Source: Polyporus tsugae
Lineage: Eukaryota; Basidiomycota; Agaricomycetes; Polyporales; Polyporaceae
Direction: 5' to 3'
DNA length: 64,000 bases
Assembly (NCBI GenBank): GCA_024305745.1
Contig: JAHRBS010000013.1
Location: 1 to 64,000, forward strand
This document shows positions 56,984 through 64,000 of the stretch, in pieces. How positions within the stretch are numbered: the first letter of the stretch is position 1; every line of letters begins with the position of its first letter. The translations under genes and the position numbers were made by a program. The notes beneath the pieces are model-generated. The model ran no database searches and had not been told where the DNA came from. It was given only the letters and a program-made list of their open reading frames with translations.

Positions 56984-59900
56984 GAGGATAGTTGTGTGTG
57001 CGCGACGTGAGGTGGACAGAAGGACGTGTAAGTCGTGCGTCGGCGGCGGGGATAAGAATGTCCCGACCTGTATTATGCTGGGTAGTTATATGGTAGGTAC
57101 AACCCTGCTTTCCTCCAGCCAGCCTCGTGTTATTGACTAGCTCAGGGTTTTTGGAATATACGCTGGACCCCAGCCACGACGCTCACCAAAAAAGCCACTC
57201 CTCGCTTCTAGGATCCATACCTTACTGATCCCATGGTCAAATTCACGTCTGTAAGTTTTCTGTCTGTCCAGTCATTGCGCGCAACTAATTAGCTGTGCAA
57301 CAGGCCTGGGATACCCTGGACCGCACGCACCTCGCATCGACTTAGCGTGGCCAGAACACCTTGGAAACACCCATCTGCCCGCCCGGCAACATCCAGGGAC
57401 CCGCAAATGTGCTACAGCACATGATACTCCCTCGCGCCGGCTCCCGGTCTGAACTTGGACGGTGAGCCTCGCGACCGCTTGTCTCTCCTCTCTACACCCG
57501 AGTCGCACACTGGCAGTCGGGTGCATTGGTAAGTGTGATGATCATCTCAACACATTTACCGTCCTGAACGTCTCTATGGTGTATATGTTGAACATCCTGT
57601 CTCCGGACATCATGACGTTACACGTGCGTATGTTTTCCAAATATTCGCATCATTCCGCCGGGTGACCTTTGGCCGCTTGGATGAGTGCGCCTCGGCTCCC
57701 TCCCTCGACGTGCGCTGTGCACAAGCGGGCATACCGATCGCCCGGAGTAGTGCCGCAGAGGTAGGTGAATGAATTTCCACAAACCTCCGAACATGCCAGG
57801 CGCGACCTCGCCTCTTGATTTCCGTAGTACGAGGCTCAGCAGAATAATGTCAGGCCATCTCGCGTCCTTGGATCATCAATACCTGTTCGTCCGCGGGACG
57901 TCACTCTCAGGTTCGATGGTAGGGCTTCTAGTACCCAGTGTCGTCCATACTCATATGTACTAATGTTAAACAATTGCGACCCAGAACACCCGCACTCCAC
58001 TCGGCGGCGCACCGGATATTCCAGCGCGCTCGGCTATGCCGCATGCTAGGCTCGGCGACGAACGCAAATAAGTACGCGGTAATGTCAAACCTCTGTTCAC
58101 TCGGTTTGCTATAGGCGATGTCCCACACGCCGGACCTCATATCCTCCCGGTCCCTGGGGGCCTTCGTGCTTGGACCTGGTTTAAGTTCTGTACTGGCGCA
58201 AAAGACGTTCAATGCGTGCTATCAGGAGCAGTGTTCTGGAGCCTGCTCTGCTCTTAGATTTACACTCGCGACCCTTTCCCGAACGGTGCGGGCAGAGGAG
58301 ACGGTGTCAGTGGCCCACAGATCGTGATTTCAATTAGTTAGCGTGCAACGTTGGGGTCGAAGGGCCACGAGCGCAATCCCCCCAGGGTGTCGCATCTGCC
58401 GAAAGCCTCACGGTGAAGGCCCGTTGGTATAGCCGTCGCCATTGACCAGAGGATGTTCGGTGGCATCATGCGTCCCGTTGAATATTCATCATCGATTCGC
58501 GTGTAGACCTGACTTGGACATTCTCATCGCTAGTTCATAAGACTCTCACGGCGGCCGCCATAGCTCTTCAGGGTCGAAGCCGCGGACTCGGAATTTGCAT
58601 CGGAAATGCGAACAACCCGGAGTGGTTTAGTGTATCCCACCGTACATATGCCGGATATCTGACATCTCCAGGGACGTTTTCACGGCGCCCTCGGCTGAGC
58701 GTACTCAAATGGCCATGTATTCCAGATCCCCGTTTCGCACAACTCGCAATGAGCGAACCTGGCAGTCCGTGTCATTGGTGAGCAGCATACTTATCTTGCG
58801 TTCTGTGGCCTCCAATATTATTGCATGGGGGACACTGTGTAGATTGACCGCGAGCGGTGGACTCGGAGGGCGAGGACGTCCACTCCTCGGCTCGCCATAA
58901 TTCAGGTGAAGAGATTTCAAATGAACTGACTTCCACAATGAGGCTAAGAGAGCGAGTGCCGCGTCGCTTGGAGCGTGATCTATTTGGTCTTCGCTTTCAC
59001 GTTGTTCCATTCGCAGGTATCAAATACTCCGCAGTTTAAGTTGTATTCGAAACGACATCACGCAGTGGCAGACAGACATGCACATGCCGTCTCCTCACTC
59101 ATCGTCGAGTTCTGCGTGTGTGGAATGCATTGGACGACTCGCCCTTCATCGGAGGAGCCATGGTGAAAGCAGAGTGTGGAGCTCTGTTTCCCCCATCGCT
59201 CTGCTCGGTCTCCCTGATATCGCGTCGCTGTTTTCTGCCGAGTGTTTGATGCAGACCCCAAGTCCGCCACTAGCACCCGAGGCGGACTCGGATGATGTTC
59301 GTGCTATCGCGCAAATTTAACATGTCCTTCAAGTTATGGTTTTAATGTTTCCCTAACCACGGTTGTCGTCGAGCTCCCAGGTGTCCAAATATTCAAGCAT
59401 CGCTTGCTTGTCTTAGTTGCGCTGCAGGGTCAGAGTGCAAGTGGTCAAGCCTTTCCATTGCCAAGGTTGGCAGTACGGAAGGAATGTCGGCGCAGGCTGC
59501 TCCTTGAGTCCTTCGCAAGCTAATTCGAACCAGAGCTCGCAGGACCCCGTCTCCTCTACCCCTCCTCTCCAAGCTCCGAGCGAGCTGAGCATTCCTCCGG
59601 GCAGTTGTTTCAAGCGGTTGCGTTGGGTACCGGCGATGCCATGAGGCTCCTACCCATCTGATGCCCTGACCCTCCGAATCGAACCGACGGCTGTGTTGCT
59701 GCCTCGTTACAATGCGTAATCTAATCGGAATTTCAAGCCAATATTGACGGACTCAGTTGCAGGTTGGCAGTCTGTGTAAGGATCCGAGTTTCGAAGTGGA
59801 TTCAATCTGGCTGGAAGTGAGAATGTCGAAAGCACCGTTGTGCGGCATGCACATAGATCTTTAATGCAATGCAATTGCTACAATCGGTTCGTGCGGAGCT

Positions 59901-61993
59901 CTGATCACCATGAGCCTGCAGAAAGACAACGAAAGCGAGGGTGCAGACATGGGGCCTGCATGGTGAATGCGACCATAGTCGGAATTTACATTTACGAGAG
60001 AACAAGGGATGGTGCGACGGCCTTCCGTTTGCCGCCGCGAACCTGGACGGCGGCCAGGCGCAGCAGCCACGTCGGGCTCACCTAACATCCAGGAAGTGTT
60101 AACATCTCGCGCCCATATTCGAAGCACATACATCCATGATCCATATGCACGACCTCCGAATAGCTAGCGTGAGTAGCTCATCCTCTGTTTGAAGGGACAG
60201 CTTGCCGCACAAGCCAAGGACGCACCCATCGAAGGGGTGCGAGCGAGCCCAACCACGCAAAAGACTCAAAGACCGATGGGACAAACAACATATCACTCTT
60301 CAAAGTGGCAAGCGAGCCCGCCCGGACGGTCCCACGTTATGCACACACGCACGTACACGGCGTTGCGAAGCGTTGCGACCAGATCACATCTCGCGTACCC
60401 GCACAGATCTGCAATAACCCGTGTAAATATCGCCACGGGCCCCGGACCAGTCCCGGACCCTAATCAGCTTGGCGTATGCCCCTGGCGCCTGCCCTGGTTC
60501 CGACACCGACACATCGCGATACCCAGATTGCGATGCGCCGCGGTTCGTGGAAACCAGATGTCGCTTGGTCAGTGGTTTGGTGAGAGACAGCGAGGTCCGA
60601 CGGGGACGTACGTTTGCGTTGTAACCCGGCACCACCGTTGCTGCTCAAGCGGCGTGTCGAAGCAAGGGTGGTGGATGTACGTACTCGTTCAGGGACGGAT
60701 GGCTGTTGCGACCGCGAGACCGTTATCGCGCAACGCGGTGGTTTAAAGCCGTGGCGTGTCTCTCTGGCGATGAAACGACGGTTAGGACTGAATGCATGTC
60801 ATACGCGCAAGTACGTACGGCACATGACGGCGGGCCGCGGGCGTCAGCAAGACGACGCGATGGCGCAAAGGCGAGGCGGCCGGCCGCTCGTCGTTCTGGC
60901 GAGCCCGTCTCCACGCACAGACCAGGAGACGGCGTATATAGACGGGGCTCAAGATCGCATGTCGACCCATATCCCTCGTCCTCCAAGTTGAACTCGCCGC
61001 CGTCGTGACCGTCCGCTCGCGCTTCCGTCGCCCTCGTCAACGCAAGGACAACGGAATCCCCGGCGGGGGGTGTCCGCCGTTGGGAGGTGCGTCGAGTGCG
61101 GTGAGCTCGCTCGTCGAAGCCGCTCTGGGTGGTGCACTCACCGCATTGTGTACAGTGACGGACAGCACGCGTTCTGATTCCGAGTGATGAGGGCCGAGCA
61201 GGTACGGTGTCTTCTTTAGATGAAGGCCGTGTCGCTCATGCACTCCGAGCTACTTTTTACAGCGTGCTCCTCGGATCGGGCGTCGTCAGGCTCCAGGTTT
61301 AGAGGGGGTCGGTATTGACTGCGCGGTGTGGACGTCGGTACGAGGGCGGGGGATAGTCGGGGAGTACTTACAATAGTCAAGCATCGACGCGGGGGTAGAT
61401 GAGGTCGCACCGGCACGATGGCGAGGCGTGCCGTCGGTCGCCCAACGCTTAGAGCGGACCAGATGTCGACGTCGACGACGCAGGGCGTTGCCGACGGAGA
61501 GGCGCGAGGATCTGCGTGATGGGAAACAAGGCGGCCGTGTCGATCGAGCACTGACCGACAAGCCATGCAAGCCGCTAGAGAAATGAAAATATCGGAAGTG
61601 AGCGTCGCAGACGAGATATGGAGCGAGAAGACGGACAGAGGAATGCGCCGTGTTGGAGGCAGCAGAGAGTGTGAGACTGGATAAGATTGACTGCAAAGCG
61701 TGAGCGACTCGGATGTGGACTTGAAAGAGCAGATTGGACTCCCACAAAGGGGATCGGGATCTATTCAGGGCCAAGGTCGCATTCGGTAGTGCGCTCATAT
61801 AGTCGACGACCGACTAGAGCGAGCACCATCCACGACGCCGTGAGACGGTGCTGACAATCGCCTGGCCTGGTAGTTCGTGAGCTTGAGGTATCGGCAGTCA
61901 CATACAGACCTAGCTAGTCGTACTCACAATACCCGAGACTAGTAAGAACTGCTAAAGTTAGCTAGTGGCGGATCCGGTGAGAGCAAGCGAGTC
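56984..61993. other. About 5 kb without a recognisable gene, copy 2
   Basis: The same sequence as 44123-49132 in the second tandem unit; the corresponding 170-codon frame is at 61286-61798. Confidence 0.4.
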
Positions 61994-64000
61994 GGCACGA
62001 TCACGTGGATTAGCTGTCACCGGAGGTCACACAGTCACCGTGTCTTGGCCCGCGGGCGGAGCGGACTGCTGGAGACGAACGTCGGTTGCCAACAGCCAGC
62101 TTGGAGCTGTTCCCCTCGAGTTGCTCACTGCCCGCAAACATGCCCCCCGCATCCACAGCGTTTGCCATGAACATCTGCCAGCCCGACGCAGGCGGCAGAG
62201 GCTACATCCCCCTCGCAGACCATGGCCTGTCAGTCTCCCTCCTTAGCAACCCCGCCCCATGCCTTGACCTCACTCACCATCCATCCACGCCCGTTCACAG
62301 CATTGGGAACCTCCACACTGCCGCTCTTGTATGTCGACAGACACCCCTGACGTCGTAAACGACTCTTGACTTCCTCCTCCTCAGATTAGCATTGATGGCT
62401 CTGGTGAGTGATTCGTACATGTATGCGTTGCTGTTTGAATCCGCAATCCACAACCTGCCTACCTCCCCCGCCATAATGCCCTCCGAGGCGATCCTCGCAT
62501 CTTCTCTCTCCCATGTCTTCCTATGACGTATGCGCTTATTCAGGCGCTTAGTCGAGAGCTACTGCGTCCCAAACTTCGACTCTCCCTCCGTCTTCGCCCG
62601 CATCCTCGACAAGGACAAGGTACCCTCCGCTTTCTCTCACTTACTTCTTCCTATTCACCATTTCTCCCCAGGGCGGCCACTTCTCCATCACTCCCACCGT
62701 CCCCTTCACAACCAAGCAGAGCTATTTGCCTAATTCAAACGTGCGCACATCCACCAAATACTCACGCTGCCATATTCTTATCCAAATCAAATCAAATAAT
62801 TGCTGTAGATCCTTCAAACAAAGTAGTTACATTCATTATTGATTTATTGCAAATAGCATCTTACCTATATCGTCCCTGCAGGTACCTCAATGAAGACGGC
62901 GTAGCAGCAGTCACCGGTGCGCCATTACCCTCTCCTACCCTAACTCGTAACCTCATACTATAACACCAGATTACCTTCCCCGTCAGCCAACCAGCGCCAC
63001 CGCTCGCCCCCTTCTCGCATGGCTCATCCGCCGCGTCGAAGTCATCCGCGGCTCCATGCCCATCCGCGTCGAGTGTGCCCCCGCCTTCAACTACGCCCGT
63101 TCTCCTCACACGACATCCATCGAGGTCGATACCTCCGTCGCCGCACCCGAGCCCTCCGACTCGCCGATTTCCCCCCACCTCAAGGCCGTCTTCGACTCCC
63201 CGGACGCCAAGCTCAAGCTCGACCTCCGCTACGTCGCCGAGTTCGCCCTCGACGACATCGGTGACCCAGAGGTGAAGCTCAACTACCTCGACCTCGACAA
63301 CAAGGGACACAAAGGTCGGGGTGTCTGGACCGAGATCCTGTTGCGCGAGGGCCAGGTCGTCACGTTCGTGCTCAGGACTCCGCCCGACGTGTCCCTCCCG
63401 CCCCAGGCAAACCCGACGCACCAGGCGGCAAGGGAGCTCGGGATTTCGTATGACAGTGGGTGTTCTCGTTTCTTTTTGGTTGCAAGTTTGAGAAACGTTG
63501 GTCTTCAGAACTCGTCGCGGGTGCATCGAACCTTCGCCCGCCCGATGACCCGATCTTGACCAAGGTGCGTCCTAGACTGCATCCAAGTTGACGACTGGTT
63601 TCACATCGTTGACTCTACTTTGGTATGGTAGTCCCTCTTGCGCGAATGCCTCGAGGTGCGTCAATCCCTCTTTCGAATGACGACAAGCGTGCGAAGGCTA
63701 ACTCGTATCCGTACGTGATCTCGACACAGCAAACGAGCAAGTATTGGACAGCGTGGATCGGCCGCTCGACCTACAACGGCGCCTGGAAGGAGGCCGTCAA
63801 CCGCAGCGCGCTCGCGCTCAAGCTCCTCATCTTCGAGCCCACCGGCGCGGTCGTCGCGAGCCCCACGTTCAGCCTGCCCGAGTACATCGGCGGGACGCGC
63901 AACTGGGACTACCGCGCGTCCTGGATCCGCGACTCGTCCTTCACGCTCTACGCGCTCATCCGGCTCGGGTTCACCTACGAGGCGAACGGTGCGCCCCTCC
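61994..64000. repeat. Tandem 12.86-kb unit, copy 3 (cut by the window end)
   Basis: The first 2,007 bp of a third unit, in register with copy 2 at a constant offset of 12,861 bp; I saw no differences. The array continues beyond the window by an unknown number of copies. Confidence 0.93.
62140..64000 (+). CDS. GH15 glucoamylase-like glycoside hydrolase, copy 3 (partial)
   Basis: The 5' part of the third copy, from the start [18 protein letters not shown] to FTYEANG at the window end. It is indistinguishable from copy 2 at an offset of 12,861 bp. Confidence 0.75.

Larger units (their letters stand above)
49133..61993. repeat. Tandem 12.86-kb unit, copy 2
   Basis: This copy begins at GGCACGATCACGTGGATT (49133) and runs 12,861 bp to the same sequence at 61994. 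All features of copy 1 recur in the same order and orientation. Its GH15 5' half matches copy 3 rather than copy 1. Confidence 0.95.

Overview
The window reads as the left end of a chromosome from a filamentous basidiomycete, most likely an Agaricomycete mushroom or polypore. The plus strand opens with CCCTAA telomere repeats. Genes are GC-rich and cut by many introns of about 50 nt with CTRAY-type branch sites. Several conserved genes contain micro-exons of 14-17 nt. The species is not identified; the group assignment is an inference from this gene architecture.

1-22,100 is subtelomere. It holds a telomere tract with an odd non-telomeric outer part, AT-rich non-coding DNA, and a 652-bp PIF/Harbinger-like MITE. 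Two large minus-strand genes follow: an unknown 1,138-aa protein and a complete 11-exon SNF2-like helicase of about 1,469 aa. Five clusters of a dispersed 21-nt palindrome lie around these genes, one of them inside a 607-nt helicase intron. Further in are a foldback inverted repeat, a small Ser/Thr-rich gene, a zinc-motif gene fragment in AT-rich DNA, a 160-bp satellite, a 274-aa unknown gene, and an array of fifteen 31-nt hairpins (21,069-21,882).

22,100-36,200 is conserved chromosomal core: a membrane-anchored aspartic protease, an unresolved gene, an AKAP7/LigT-like RNA ligase-fold protein, a small membrane protein, the nucleoporin Seh1, an intron-containing tRNA-Ile(UAU), a class I/II aminotransferase, the mitochondrial complex I 51-kDa subunit, and a short gene.

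36,281 to the end is a head-to-tail tandem array of a 12.86-kb unit: two full copies and the first 2.0 kb of a third. Each unit carries a GH15 glucoamylase-like gene rich in micro-exons, a minus-strand gene with an internally duplicated segment, a short unknown gene, and about 5 kb without a recognisable gene. Copies 2 and 3 look identical where both are visible. Copy 1 differs only in about its first 3.5 kb, so recent amplification, gene conversion or an assembly duplication must be told apart.

All exon structures were built by hand from splice signals and reading-frame continuity. For the main genes every splice phase closes exactly. Functions come from recognised motifs, not from a database search.
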